A DNA stretch of 64,000 nucleotides from Orrella dioscoreae. Its GTDB lineage: Bacteria > Pseudomonadota > Gammaproteobacteria > Burkholderiales > Burkholderiaceae_B. The notes beneath the pieces are model-generated. The model was not told the DNA's origin, did no database searches, and was given only the letters and a program-made list of their open reading frames with translations. Numbering within the stretch: position 1 is the first letter of the stretch; each line of letters opens with the position of its first letter. Of this stretch, positions 17,133 through 26,250 are shown in pieces. The position numbers and the translations under genes are program-made. Location: the NCBI RefSeq assembly GCF_900089455.2, contig NZ_LT907988.1, positions 3,348,001-3,412,000 on the forward strand, in the 5' to 3' direction.

Positions 17133-17346
17133 AAGCGGCGCCAACGTGATGGACATACCCGCGGCAGGCCGGGTTCCGGGCCGCCGGGTGTTGGCAGGAA
17201 CCCACGGCCGGCGCGGGGAAGCCGAATTCTAGCGCGACTTGCGTCAGCGCATGGGAAGCGGACGCCTGTTTACACTCGGTTGCCAACCCCGGGAACGGCG
17301 GTGATAGAGTCGCGGGCACGCCATTTTTGCCAACGAGAACGACACG

Positions 17347-18684
17347 ATGCCCGCGACCGCCCCCTGCCCGACCCGCGCTTGCCCGCGCCCGACCGCCCTG
17401 GCCCTGCTCCTTGCCGGGGCATTGGCTGGCGGCGCCGCGAACGCCGAAGTGAGCTACAAGCTGGCTCGCGCCCAGGCGGGCCCGGGTGAAACCATCAGCG
17501 TGCGGGGCGTCTACGTCAACAACACCCCGAATGAAGCGAATTGGACGGCTGCGTCGCGGCTGGTGCTGCAATGGCGGGGGCCGCAAGGCGACATCCAGCG
17601 CACGCTGGCATATCTGGACGGCGGCACGGCCCAGTTCACGGTGCCGGTCAACAATTTCGCCAGCGCGCAATGGAAGGCCGTGGTGCCGCCGGGCGTGAGC
17701 GGCCTGCAGGCCGTGTCGGTCGAAGGCGAACCGGTGATGATGGCGCTGGATACCAGCACGATCACGGGCGCTTCCATTGCCGCCCGTCCCGCGGATGTCC
17801 CCATTACCGATGCCGGGGTGCCAGGCGGGCGTGCCGGCACCGGCCAACCGTTACCCGAGACGGCGCTGGCGGACACCGGCAGGCCGGTACAAGCGGTGGG
17901 GCCCGCCCCCACGCAGGTGGCCCACGGCATGCCGGCCGGCACGTCGGGCAATGCCGCCTTCGACAATTTCCGCAACGCGATTTCGGCCCACGAGCCCACC
18001 TATTTCATCGTCGGCGGACGCAACGAGACCGATGCCCGCTTCCAGATCAGCCTGAAATACCGGCTGTTCACGCCCGACGACCCCGCCAATCCGACCTTCG
18101 CCGAGAATCTCTATCTGGGTTACACGCAGACCGCGCTGTGGGACCTGGAGGGCGACTCCCGGCCCTTCGTCGACACCACCTACAACCCCAGCCTCTTCTG
18201 GCGGTCGGACAAGGTGTGGGAAAGCGACAGCGCGCGCTGGTCGCTGGGCATGACTGCCGGTGTGGAACATGCTTCCAACGGTAAGGATGGTGACGATTCG
18301 CGGTCCTATAACGACGCCTTCGTCGAACCCTCCTTCAACTACCGCTACGGCTCGGGCAGCACGCTCAGCTTCCACCCCAAGGTCAAGATCGGCTACTTCG
18401 GCGTCTCCGAGGACAACAAGGACTTCCGCGACTATGCCGGCATCGTGGACTGGAAGGTCCGCTGGGCCCAGGACAATGGCCTCGTCCTCTCGGCACTCTA
18501 CCGCCAGGGCAGCGCGGGCCACAGCACCAAGCAGTTCGACGCCGCCTGGCCCTTGCAGCGCACCTTCCTGCGCATGAACGGCTACCTGTACGCCCAGTAC
18601 TTCAATGGCTATGGCGAGACCTTGCTCGGCTACAACCAGCGCAACGACTCGCAGTTCCGGATCGGCCTGGCGCTGGTGCCCTGA
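17347..18684 (+). CDS. pldA: Outer-membrane phospholipase A
   Basis: The 445-residue precursor has a signal peptide ending near residue 33 (GGAANA). An N-terminal extension of about 190 residues precedes the OMPLA barrel. The barrel starts near YFIVGGRNETDARFQISLKY. The active-site His-Ser motif is seen as GVEHASNGKDG, matching H-x-S-N-G of E. coli PldA, and the C-terminus RNDSQFRIGLALVP ends like an outer-membrane barrel. PldA hydrolyses phospholipids that have moved to the outer leaflet. The N-terminal extension is longer than in E. coli PldA but is commonly seen in betaproteobacterial members. Confidence 0.93.
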   Translation: MPATAPCPTRACPRPTALALLLAGALAGGAANAEVSYKLARAQAGPGETISVRGVYVNNTPNEANWTAASRLVLQWRGPQGDIQRTLAYLDGGTAQFTVPVNNFASAQWKAVVPPGVSGLQAVSVEGEPVMMALDTSTITGASIAARPADVPITDAGVPGGRAGTGQPLPETALADTGRPVQAVGPAPTQVAHGMPAGTSGNAAFDNFRNAISAHEPTYFIVGGRNETDARFQISLKYRLFTPDDPANPTFAENLYLGYTQTALWDLEGDSRPFVDTTYNPSLFWRSDKVWESDSARWSLGMTAGVEHASNGKDGDDSRSYNDAFVEPSFNYRYGSGSTLSFHPKVKIGYFGVSEDNKDFRDYAGIVDWKVRWAQDNGLVLSALYRQGSAGHSTKQFDAAWPLQRTFLRMNGYLYAQYFNGYGETLLGYNQRNDSQFRIGLALVP

Positions 18685-18850
18685 CCCGGGCGTGGAGCAC
18701 GCTGACACAGCGCTTGCCTTCTTTTACCTGCCGCCACCTTGCCGCCTTCCGGGCGGCATGGGTTAATTGCTTCACGCGGCATCGGTGCCGCCAAACAAAA
18801 GATTGCGGTTGGCGGCAGCCCGGCAGCCGCCAGCCAGACCAGGGGTTCCT

Positions 18851-20221
18851 ATGTCCAGATACCAGTTCGTATCCGAGACCGACCTCCCCGACCACGGCAA
18901 CGATGCCGACACGCCGTCAGGCCAGGCCGGGGACCTCAGCGCAGACGCGCCGTCGCGCCATGTTGGGCAGCAAGCCGAGAAGCTGGAAGCCATCGGCAAA
19001 TTGACGGGCGGCGTCGCGCACGATTTCAACAACGTGCTGCAGACCATCAGCGGCAATCTGCATCTGTTGCGGCTCGAAGCCAAGGGCAACGAGAAGACGG
19101 AAAAGCGCGTGAGCGCCGCGCTGAGTGCCGTCGAACGCGGCGCGCAATTGGCCGCCAGGCTGCTTGCCTTCGGCCAGCGCCAGGCGCTGCGCCCCGCCGC
19201 CACCGACCTGAATGCCCTGTTCTCGGCCAGCCAGCAAACGCTGCGCCACGCGGCTGGCGAACATGCCACCCTGGACATCTCCGTCTCCCCGCAGTTGTCC
19301 GCCGTGCAGGTCGATGGCGTCCAGCTTGAGCGCATGCTGGTGCAACTGCTGGACAACGCCCGCCAGGCGCTGGGCGACTCGGGTGCCATCCGCGTTACCG
19401 CGACGCCCCTCGCCGACGGCGCCGACAGCCCGCCACGGCCCGCAACACTGCCATCCGGCCACTATGCCGTGATCGAAGTGTCGGACACCGGCGCCGGCAT
19501 GGCGCCCGAGATCGTGCGGCAAGTCTTCGACCCGTTCTTCACGACGCGTCCTGGCGGCCCCGGCACAGGCCTGGGCCTGAGCATGGTGCACGGCTTCGTC
19601 GGCCAGAGCGGTGGCGCCGTGGAGCTCGACAGCGTGCCCGGCCAAGGCACGCGCGTGCGCCTGTACCTGCCCTGCACGCCAGAGGCCGTGGTGGCGCCGA
19701 TGCGCAATCCCGCGGTCAACAAACACACGATGGACCTGGCCATCCATCACCCGGCAAGGCAGGACACGTCGACCGAACGCCCGCTCATCCTGGTGGTCGA
19801 GGACGACGCCTCCGTGCGCGAGACCGTCCTGGCCCTGGTCCGCTACCTGGGGTATGCAGCCCTGGAAGCGGAGAATCCCGACGAGGCGCTGACCCTGCTG
19901 CAACAGGGTGCCCGCCCCCAGTTGCTGTTCTCGGACGTGCTCATGCCCGGACGATTGACCAGCGCCGAACTGGCCGAGCAGGCACAGGCGATGCTGCCCG
20001 ATCTGAAGGTGCTCTTCACCTCCGGCTTCACGGCCAACGCCCTGCCCGGCGGCAATGCCCTGGCCTCCGGGGTCGCCCTGCTGGAAAAACCGTACGGACA
20101 GGATGACCTGGCCCGGCGGTTGCGCGGCATCCTGGGGCCTGGCCAGACGCAGGAAGAAGACAACCAGGGACACCAGGCCAACAACAAGCGGACAGGTAAC
20201 GGTCGCCCCCCTGTCATGTGA
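18851..20221 (+). CDS. Soluble hybrid histidine kinase with C-terminal receiver domain
   Basis: This 456-residue protein has no membrane segment and only about 45 residues before the kinase core. The HisKA box is GGVAHDFNNVLQ (His57). An N-box-like LLDNARQAL, a G1 box VSDTGAGMAPE, an F box FDPFFTT and a G2 box GTGLGLSMVHG follow. After residue about 310 comes a receiver domain with VVEDDASVRE, phospho-acceptor Asp in LLFSDVLMPG, the conserved Thr/Ser in FTSGF and Lys in LEKPYG. It must sense something in the cytosol or through a partner. No output domain or HTH is present. The ATG at 18851 has AGGGG upstream. Its last codons contain the first CTGTCAT of the downstream Pho region. Confidence 0.9.
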   Translation: MSRYQFVSETDLPDHGNDADTPSGQAGDLSADAPSRHVGQQAEKLEAIGKLTGGVAHDFNNVLQTISGNLHLLRLEAKGNEKTEKRVSAALSAVERGAQLAARLLAFGQRQALRPAATDLNALFSASQQTLRHAAGEHATLDISVSPQLSAVQVDGVQLERMLVQLLDNARQALGDSGAIRVTATPLADGADSPPRPATLPSGHYAVIEVSDTGAGMAPEIVRQVFDPFFTTRPGGPGTGLGLSMVHGFVGQSGGAVELDSVPGQGTRVRLYLPCTPEAVVAPMRNPAVNKHTMDLAIHHPARQDTSTERPLILVVEDDASVRETVLALVRYLGYAALEAENPDEALTLLQQGARPQLLFSDVLMPGRLTSAELAEQAQAMLPDLKVLFTSGFTANALPGGNALASGVALLEKPYGQDDLARRLRGILGPGQTQEEDNQGHQANNKRTGNGRPPVM

Positions 20222-20226
20222 CGAGA

Positions 20227-20260
20227 TCGTCATGTGACTGTCATGACACGACCACAAAAT
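20227..20260 (+). promoter_or_regulatory. Pho box and -10 upstream of phnD
   Basis: TCGTCAT (20227) and CTGTCAT (20238) are spaced by exactly 11 bp, each followed by a 4-bp spacer, as in PhoB boxes. CAAAAT (20255-20260) lies where the -10 should be. A further CTGTCAT sits at 20211. This predicts induction by phosphate starvation. Confidence 0.7.
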
Positions 20261-20295
20261 GAGGGGCTTCACCCACCTCGTTTCCGGTACGCGAC

Positions 20296-21273
20296 ATGAA
20301 AAAACTGCTTGGTCTTTCCCTGATGGGCCTGTCCTGCGCACTTGCCGGCGCCGCGCCCGCCAAATCCGCTGAATGCCCCCGTGGCGAGCTGGATGCCCGC
20401 TATTGCGACGCCGACGGTGACATGGTCGCGGACGCCCCGACCGATCCCAAGCAGTTTGTCGACCCCTCGACCCTGGTGTTCGCCTACACCCCCGTGGAAG
20501 ACCCGGAGGTCTATCGTGGCGTGTGGGACGGCTTCCTGAAGCACATGGAAAAGGTCACCGGCAGGAAGGTCCAGTTCTTCCCGGTGCAGTCCAACGCCGC
20601 CCAGCTGGAAGCCATGCGCGCCGGCCGCCTGCACGTCGCCGGCTTCAACACCGGCAGCAACCCGCTGGCCGTGAACTGCGCGGGTTTCGTGCCGTTCACG
20701 ATGATGGCCGACAAGCAGGGCGCCTACGGCTACGAGATGGAAATCATCGTGCCCGCCGACAGCAGCGTCCAGAAGATCGAAGAGCTGAAGGGCAAGACCA
20801 TCGCCTTCACCTCGCAGACCTCGAACTCCGGCTACAAGGCGCCCTCGGCCCTGCTGGCCAGCGCCTATGGCATGCAGGCCGACAAGGACTACAAGCCGGC
20901 GTTCTCGGGCAAGCATGACAACTCGGTGATCGGCGTGGCCAACAAGGACTACGACGGCGCCGCCGTGGCCAACTCGGTCATGAAGCGCATGTTCGCCCGC
21001 AACGCGGTCGACGCCAAGAAGATCCGCAGCATCTACAAGTCGGAATCCTTCCCCACCACCGGCTACGGCTACGTCTACAACCTGAAGCCCGAGCTGGCCG
21101 CCAAGGTCAAGGAAGCGTTCTTCACGTTCAACTGGGAAGGCTCGGAACTGCTGAAGGAATTCGGCAAGGCCGAACCGGCGCAGGAAGCCTTCATGCCCAT
21201 CACCTACAAGCAGCACTGGGCGGTGGTGCGTGACATCGACAAGGCCATGAACGTGTCGTACGCCTGCAAGTAA
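20296..21273 (+). CDS. phnD: Phosphonate/phosphite ABC transporter, periplasmic binding protein
   Basis: This 325-residue receptor has a signal peptide (cut near AKSA-E, residue 25) and the PhnD fold, with [39 protein letters not shown] and [19 protein letters not shown] as ligand-site segments. Just after the signal peptide it has a [10 protein letters not shown] loop resembling a calcium-binding D-x-D-x-D motif, between two Cys. The gene heads a four-gene operon with phnC and two phnE genes and has the Pho box upstream. The ligand may be phosphonate, phosphite or another reduced phosphorus compound; no C-P lyase or phosphonatase is in the window. Confidence 0.93.
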   Translation: MKKLLGLSLMGLSCALAGAAPAKSAECPRGELDARYCDADGDMVADAPTDPKQFVDPSTLVFAYTPVEDPEVYRGVWDGFLKHMEKVTGRKVQFFPVQSNAAQLEAMRAGRLHVAGFNTGSNPLAVNCAGFVPFTMMADKQGAYGYEMEIIVPADSSVQKIEELKGKTIAFTSQTSNSGYKAPSALLASAYGMQADKDYKPAFSGKHDNSVIGVANKDYDGAAVANSVMKRMFARNAVDAKKIRSIYKSESFPTTGYGYVYNLKPELAAKVKEAFFTFNWEGSELLKEFGKAEPAQEAFMPITYKQHWAVVRDIDKAMNVSYACK

Positions 21274-22166
21274 TGTCGACACCGGCAAGCAACCATTTCA
21301 GGCCCGGTCCCGGCGCCAGCGGCCCGCTGCTGGCGCTGCGCCAGCTGGTCAAGCGCTATCCGACCGGCGACCTGGCGCTGGATCACGTCGACCTCGACGT
21401 GCCGCAGGGCCAGGTGATGGCCCTGATCGGCCCTTCGGGAGCGGGCAAGAGCACGCTGATCCGTTGCGTGAACCGGCTCGTGCAGCCCTCGGGCGGACAG
21501 ATCCTGCTCAATGGCCAGGACCTTGGCGCCCTCGGGCGCCACGGCTTGCGCCTGGCCCGCCGCCAGCTGGGCATGATCTTCCAGGAGTACGCGCTGGTCG
21601 AGCGCCTGACGGTCATGGAAAACGTGCTGTCCGGCCGGCTGGGCTACACCAGCTTCTGGCGCAGCTGGACACGCCGCTATCCCGCGCAGGACATCCAGCA
21701 GGCCTATGGCTTCCTGGCCCGCGTCGGACTGGCCGGCTTCGAGAACAAACGCGCCGACGCCCTTTCCGGCGGCCAGCGCCAGCGCGTGGGCATTGCCCGC
21801 GCCCTGATGCAGGCCCCGGTGCTGCTGCTGGTGGACGAACCCACCGCCAGCCTGGACCCGAAAACCGCACGCCAGATCATGCGCCTGCTGTGCGAACTGT
21901 GCCGCGAGCGCGGCCTGTCGGCCATCGTCAATATCCACGACGTCGCGCTGGCCAGCCAGTTCGCCGATCGCATCGTCGGCCTGCGCAAGGGCGCCATCGT
22001 CTATGACGGCGCCCCCCAGGGCCTGGACACCACCGCGCTCACCGCCATCTATGGCGAGGAAGACTGGGGCGCCGCCGGCCACGGCGACACCGGCCAGGCG
22101 GACAAGGTCGAGCCCGAGACGCCCGCCGTGCCCGACACGCTGACCCTGGCGACGGCACGCGCATGA
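21273..22166 (+). CDS. phnC: Phosphonate ABC transporter ATP-binding protein
   Basis: The 297-residue ATPase has Walker [10 protein letters not shown], the ABC signature [15 protein letters not shown] and Walker [13 protein letters not shown], and starts with the TAATG overlap on phnD. It powers uptake through the two PhnE permeases. The C-terminal 35 residues are a low-complexity tail beyond the usual PhnC length. Confidence 0.95.
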   Translation: MSTPASNHFRPGPGASGPLLALRQLVKRYPTGDLALDHVDLDVPQGQVMALIGPSGAGKSTLIRCVNRLVQPSGGQILLNGQDLGALGRHGLRLARRQLGMIFQEYALVERLTVMENVLSGRLGYTSFWRSWTRRYPAQDIQQAYGFLARVGLAGFENKRADALSGGQRQRVGIARALMQAPVLLLVDEPTASLDPKTARQIMRLLCELCRERGLSAIVNIHDVALASQFADRIVGLRKGAIVYDGAPQGLDTTALTAIYGEEDWGAAGHGDTGQADKVEPETPAVPDTLTLATARA

Positions 22167-23014
22167 GCCTTTCGGATCCTTCTGGCGCCGGCACTGCCCG
22201 GCCCGCTGCCATCGCCTCGGCCGACCTGCCCACCACCTGGCGCCGCCCCAGCCTCATCGCCTCGCCGCGCTGGCGCTGGCTGATCCTGCTGGGCACGCTG
22301 GCCTACCTGGCAGCCGCGCTCTCCTCCATCGACGTCAACTGGTCGCGCGTGGCCGAGGGGCTGGTGCGCGGCTGGCGCTTCGTCGCCGCCTTCGCCTCGC
22401 CCGACTGGGTGACACGCTGGCGTGAAATCAGCGAAGGCCTGCTGGAAAGCCTGGCCATGACCCTGACCGCCACCGCCCTGGGCGTGGTGCTCAGCATCCC
22501 CATCGGCCTGGGTGGCGCGCGCAATCTCAGCACGCCCGTCGTCTATGCGGTGTGCCGCGGCTTCATCGCGATTTCCCGCGCCTTCCCCGAACTCATCATC
22601 GCGATCCTGCTGGTCAAGATGTTCGGCTTCGGCCCGCTGGCCGGCATGGTGACGCTGGTGATCGCCTCGATGGGCTTCCTCGGCAAGCTGCTGGCCGAGG
22701 AAATCGAGGCCACCGACCCGGCGCAGCTCGAGGCCGTGCGCGCCACCGGCGCCTCGTGGCCGGCCTGGATCGTCTACGCCGTGCAGCCGCAGGTCATGCC
22801 GCGGCTCATCGGCCTGTCGCTGTACCGCCTGGACATCAATTTCCGCGAATCGGCCATCATCGGCATCGTGGGCGCGGGCGGCATCGGCGCCACGCTGAAC
22901 ACCTCCTTCGACCGCTATGAATTCGAAACCGCGGCGGCCATCCTGCTGCTCATCATCGCCATCGTGATGGCCTGCGAATATCTCTCCGGTTTCGTGCGCA
23001 GGAGGTTCATGTGA
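22163..23014 (+). CDS. phnE: Phosphonate ABC transporter permease, first copy
   Basis: This 283-residue inner-membrane protein has about six transmembrane segments. The permease-ATPase coupling (EAA-type) loop is seen as [20 protein letters not shown]. The start overlaps the phnC stop (ATGA). It is followed by a second homologous permease, so the transporter probably works as a PhnE heterodimer. Confidence 0.93.
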   Translation: MSLSDPSGAGTARPAAIASADLPTTWRRPSLIASPRWRWLILLGTLAYLAAALSSIDVNWSRVAEGLVRGWRFVAAFASPDWVTRWREISEGLLESLAMTLTATALGVVLSIPIGLGGARNLSTPVVYAVCRGFIAISRAFPELIIAILLVKMFGFGPLAGMVTLVIASMGFLGKLLAEEIEATDPAQLEAVRATGASWPAWIVYAVQPQVMPRLIGLSLYRLDINFRESAIIGIVGAGGIGATLNTSFDRYEFETAAAILLLIIAIVMACEYLSGFVRRRFM

Positions 23015-23814
23015 GCGATGCCACCCAAACCTGGCGCCGCCGCCCCCCCAGCGCCGAACGCTATATCTGGCTGGGCTGGCTGGTCGGCGCCCTGCTCTTC
23101 GCCGCCGCCTGGAAGCTCGTCAGCGACAACACCATCTGGGCCTTTGCCGCCGACGCGCCCGCCGCGGGCTGGGACATGATCTCCCGCATGTGGCCGCCCC
23201 GCTGGCACTACGCCTCCGCCATACTGCAGCCGCTCTGGGACACGCTGAACATCGCCACGCTGGGCACGGCGCTGGGCACCGTCATCGCCGTGCCGGTGGC
23301 ATTCCTGGCGGCACGCAACACGTCTCCCGTCCCCTGGCTGCTGCGTCCGCTCGCGCTCGGCATCATCGTGGCTTCGCGCTCCATCAACTCGCTCATCTGG
23401 GCGCTGCTGCTGGTCACCGTGGTGGGCCCCGGCGTGCTGGCCGGCATCATCGCCATTGCGCTGCGCTCCATCGGCTTCATCGGCAAGCTGCTCTATGAAG
23501 CCATCGAGGAAATCGACACGCGCCAGGTCGAGGCCGTCACGGCCACGGGCGCCACCACCGCCCAGGTGGTCAGCTACGCCATCGTCCCGCAGATCCTGCC
23601 CAGCCTGGTCGGCACCACCGTCTATCGCTGGGACATCAACATCCGCGAATCGACCGTGCTGGGCATCGTCGGCGCGGGCGGCATCGGGCTGCCGCTGGCC
23701 GCCTCGGTGGACACGCTGGCCTGGCCCCAGGTCACGGTGATCTTCGCCGCCATCCTGCTCACGGTGTTCTTCGCCGAATGGCTGTCGAACCGGATCCGGC
23801 GCGTCCTGATCTGA
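23011..23814 (+). CDS. phnE: Phosphonate ABC transporter permease, second copy
   Basis: This 267-residue paralogue of the preceding permease begins at GTG overlapping its stop (GTGA), preceded by AGGAGG. The coupling loop reads EEIDTRQVEAVTATGATTAQ, and the segment [20 protein letters not shown] matches the first copy closely. It completes a PhnDCEE uptake system. The operon ends here: nothing phosphonate-related follows, and the next gene is a flagellar-type stator. Confidence 0.93.
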   Translation: MSDATQTWRRRPPSAERYIWLGWLVGALLFAAAWKLVSDNTIWAFAADAPAAGWDMISRMWPPRWHYASAILQPLWDTLNIATLGTALGTVIAVPVAFLAARNTSPVPWLLRPLALGIIVASRSINSLIWALLLVTVVGPGVLAGIIAIALRSIGFIGKLLYEAIEEIDTRQVEAVTATGATTAQVVSYAIVPQILPSLVGTTVYRWDINIRESTVLGIVGAGGIGLPLAASVDTLAWPQVTVIFAAILLTVFFAEWLSNRIRRVLI

Positions 23815-23890
23815 GAAACGTCGCAAATCTGCAACACGACGCCGCGCAAAGCCAAGGGTGAGCGCGGATTTCCCCCCGCTGTCCGGCCAA

Positions 23891-23917
23891 TTGCCCGGCG
23901 CATCCTGTCACTAGAAT
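23891..23917 (+). promoter_or_regulatory. Possible sigma-70 promoter of the MotA/MotB-like operon
   Basis: TTGCCC (23891-23896) and TAGAAT (23912-23917) are separated by 15 bp, and the gene starts about 70 bp downstream. The spacing is short, so support is modest. Confidence 0.4.
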
Positions 23918-23983
23918 CCTCGCATCGAATCGCTCCGGCCGCGGCACGGCCGCCTGTTCGCGATCTTTCTGCGGGTCCCTGCC

Positions 23984-25063
23984 ATGAATTCCTCCACCCT
24001 TATCGGCCTGGTCGTCGGCGTCATCATGCTGGCGGTCGTGGTCGCCACGTCGTCGCTGAACGCGCTGGCCTACCTCAACCTGCACGGCCTGGCCATCGTC
24101 CTGGGCGGCACCGCCGCCGCCGTGCTGATCGGCTATCCCTGGCGTGAAGTCCGCCGCCTGCCGGTGCTGTTGCGCACGGTGCTGCGCGGCGACCGCGCCG
24201 ACACGCAACGCGACATCGATGAACTGGTCGCCATGTCGCAACTGTGGATGAACGAAGACATCCACACCGCCGAACGCGAGCTGAAGAAGGTGTCGAACCC
24301 CTTCCTGCGCACCGGCGTGCAGTTGCTCATCGACAACACGCCCGAAGACCAGATCATCGAGCTGATGCAGTGGCGCATCGCCCGCCTGCGCGCCCGCGAG
24401 CACGCCGAGGCCCAGATGTTCCGCGTGATGGCAGGCTTCGCGCCCGCCTTCGGGATGCTGGGCACCCTGGTCGGCCTGATCAACCTCATGACGCTGCTGG
24501 GCGCGGGCAGCGTCGACGCCATCGGCCAGCAGATGGCCATCGCCCTCATGGCGACCTTCTACGGCCTGTTGCTGGCCAACCTGATCTGCAAGCCCATCGC
24601 CGTGAAGCTGGAGCGCCGCACCGAGCAGCGCCTGGTCGTCATGAACATGGTCATGCAGGGCATCGCCATGATGTGCGAGAAGCGGGGCCCGGCCATGGTC
24701 CGCGAAACCCTGCATTCGTTCATGGCGCACGTCGAGGACGAGATCTACGACGGTGGCGACACCGTCACCGGCCCCGACGCCGGTCCGATTGCCAGGACCG
24801 CCCCCGCCGCGCGTGCGTCCTCCCGGGCTTCCGCCGGCCAGGCAGCCGCCAAGGCGCCGGCCCGGCCCGCCACGGCCACGCGCGCGCCGGCGCCCGCGCA
24901 GGCCCCTGCGCCTGCCGCTGCCGCCCCGGCCCCCGCGCGTGGCGCCAGCGCCCCGTTGCTCACGCCGCGGCCCAATCCCGACGGCAAACCCAACAGCATC
25001 GTCGCCGCCAAGGCGGCCCAAGCCGCGCATGACGCGCTGGCCGCCGCCCTCACCCGCCGATGA
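23984..25063 (+). CDS. MotA/PomA-like proton or sodium channel stator subunit
   Basis: The 359-residue protein has four hydrophobic helices (about 5-22, 30-50, 147-170, 180-205), as in MotA/PomA. FGMLGTLVGLINLM and ALMATFYGLLLANLICKPIA are typical of the third and fourth helices. The cytoplasmic loop carries the charged residues expected for rotor contact. The C-terminal 95 residues are an Ala/Pro-rich low-complexity tail. The next gene encodes the MotB-like partner. No flagellar or chemotaxis genes lie nearby, so this could be an accessory stator or an energy-coupling pair for another process. Confidence 0.85.
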   Translation: MNSSTLIGLVVGVIMLAVVVATSSLNALAYLNLHGLAIVLGGTAAAVLIGYPWREVRRLPVLLRTVLRGDRADTQRDIDELVAMSQLWMNEDIHTAERELKKVSNPFLRTGVQLLIDNTPEDQIIELMQWRIARLRAREHAEAQMFRVMAGFAPAFGMLGTLVGLINLMTLLGAGSVDAIGQQMAIALMATFYGLLLANLICKPIAVKLERRTEQRLVVMNMVMQGIAMMCEKRGPAMVRETLHSFMAHVEDEIYDGGDTVTGPDAGPIARTAPAARASSRASAGQAAAKAPARPATATRAPAPAQAPAPAAAAPAPARGASAPLLTPRPNPDGKPNSIVAAKAAQAAHDALAAALTRR

Positions 25064-26130
25064 GCCCCCCCGCACTGACCCTGGCCGACCTCGTCGAGCG
25101 GCACAAGGCCGCCCACGCGGCCCAGCAGCGCGACACGCGCAAACGCCGCCGCGCCCGCGACCGCCAGTCGCGCTGGCACATTCCCGACTCGCCGGACAAC
25201 GACACGGAAGGCTGGCAACTGATCTACCAGGACCTGATCACGCTGTTGCTGGCGCTGGTCCTGGCCCTCTTCGCGCTGTCGCGCGTCGACGCGCTGAAGA
25301 CCACGTCCACGCCGGCACCCGTCGCGGCCGTGGCGCTGGTGGGATCGCTGACCCCCGATGACGGCAAGGAAAGCGCCACCGGCATCCGCGGCGCCCTGGC
25401 CGCCCATGCCGCCTGGACACCCGCCGCGCTGGATCCCGCCCTGCTGCCCGTGCTGCCGGCGCTGGCGGAAACCGCCGCGGCGCCGCAATCGCCGCAAGAC
25501 GTGGCGCACGCGGACATGCCCGCGCCGGAAACTTCCGATGCCGTCCACGCCGGCACGGCATCGACCGAGCCGCCCGGCCCCGTCACGGCCAGCGTCCCGG
25601 CGCTGCGCGCGCCGTCGGCCGAGGAGCTCGGCCTGGGCGACCTGGGCAACGCCATCGACGTCGTCATCAACGAACAGTCCGTCAGTTTCCGCATCAGCAA
25701 CGAGCTGCTCTTCGGCTCGGGCCAGGCTACCCTCAGCGCCTCCGGCCCCGACCTGATCCGCAAGCTGGCCGAGGTCGTGAAGCGCAACGACTATCCCCTG
25801 TCGGTGGAAGGGCACAGCGACAACGTGCCCATCCAGACGCGCCAGTTCCCGTCCAACTGGGAGCTTTCCTCCAGCCGCGCCACCAGCGTCCTGCGTGAAC
25901 TGGTCCGTGACGGCGTGCCGCCCGCGCGCCTGCGCGCCGTGGGCTTCGCCGACACGCGGCCGTTGTCGCCCAACGACACCACCGCCGGCCGCGCCGCCAA
26001 TCGCCGCGTGGAACTGGTGATGGAAATCACCCCGCCCAACCGGCCTGCCGAGGCAGCGCCCAGTGCCGCCGCCGCGTCGCCCGAAGGCAGCCAGCCCGCG
26101 GCGACGGCAACCCCGCCCGCCATCCACTGA
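25060..26130 (+). CDS. MotB/OmpA-like stator partner
   Basis: This 356-residue protein starts at an ATG overlapping the MotA-like stop (ATGA). A basic N-terminus (about 1-45) leads into a single membrane helix LIYQDLITLLLALVLALFAL whose Asp is in the position of the ion-binding Asp of MotB. A Pro/Ala-rich linker of about 120 residues follows. The peptidoglycan-binding OmpA domain is clear: LSVEGHSDNVPI, WELSSSRATSVLRELV and NRRVELVMEI. The linker is longer than in E. coli MotB. Confidence 0.9.
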   Translation: MSPPALTLADLVERHKAAHAAQQRDTRKRRRARDRQSRWHIPDSPDNDTEGWQLIYQDLITLLLALVLALFALSRVDALKTTSTPAPVAAVALVGSLTPDDGKESATGIRGALAAHAAWTPAALDPALLPVLPALAETAAAPQSPQDVAHADMPAPETSDAVHAGTASTEPPGPVTASVPALRAPSAEELGLGDLGNAIDVVINEQSVSFRISNELLFGSGQATLSASGPDLIRKLAEVVKRNDYPLSVEGHSDNVPIQTRQFPSNWELSSSRATSVLRELVRDGVPPARLRAVGFADTRPLSPNDTTAGRAANRRVELVMEITPPNRPAEAAPSAAAASPEGSQPAATATPPAIH

Positions 26131-26250
26131 GGTCACACACGGCCCGGTGCCGCGCGGACGCGTGGCGCCCGGCAAGGCGGTAAGCTAGCGGCTTTTTCGC
26201 GCCCCGCCCACGTGGCGGATATCGCGGCCACTGGAACACACCTGCCGTCC

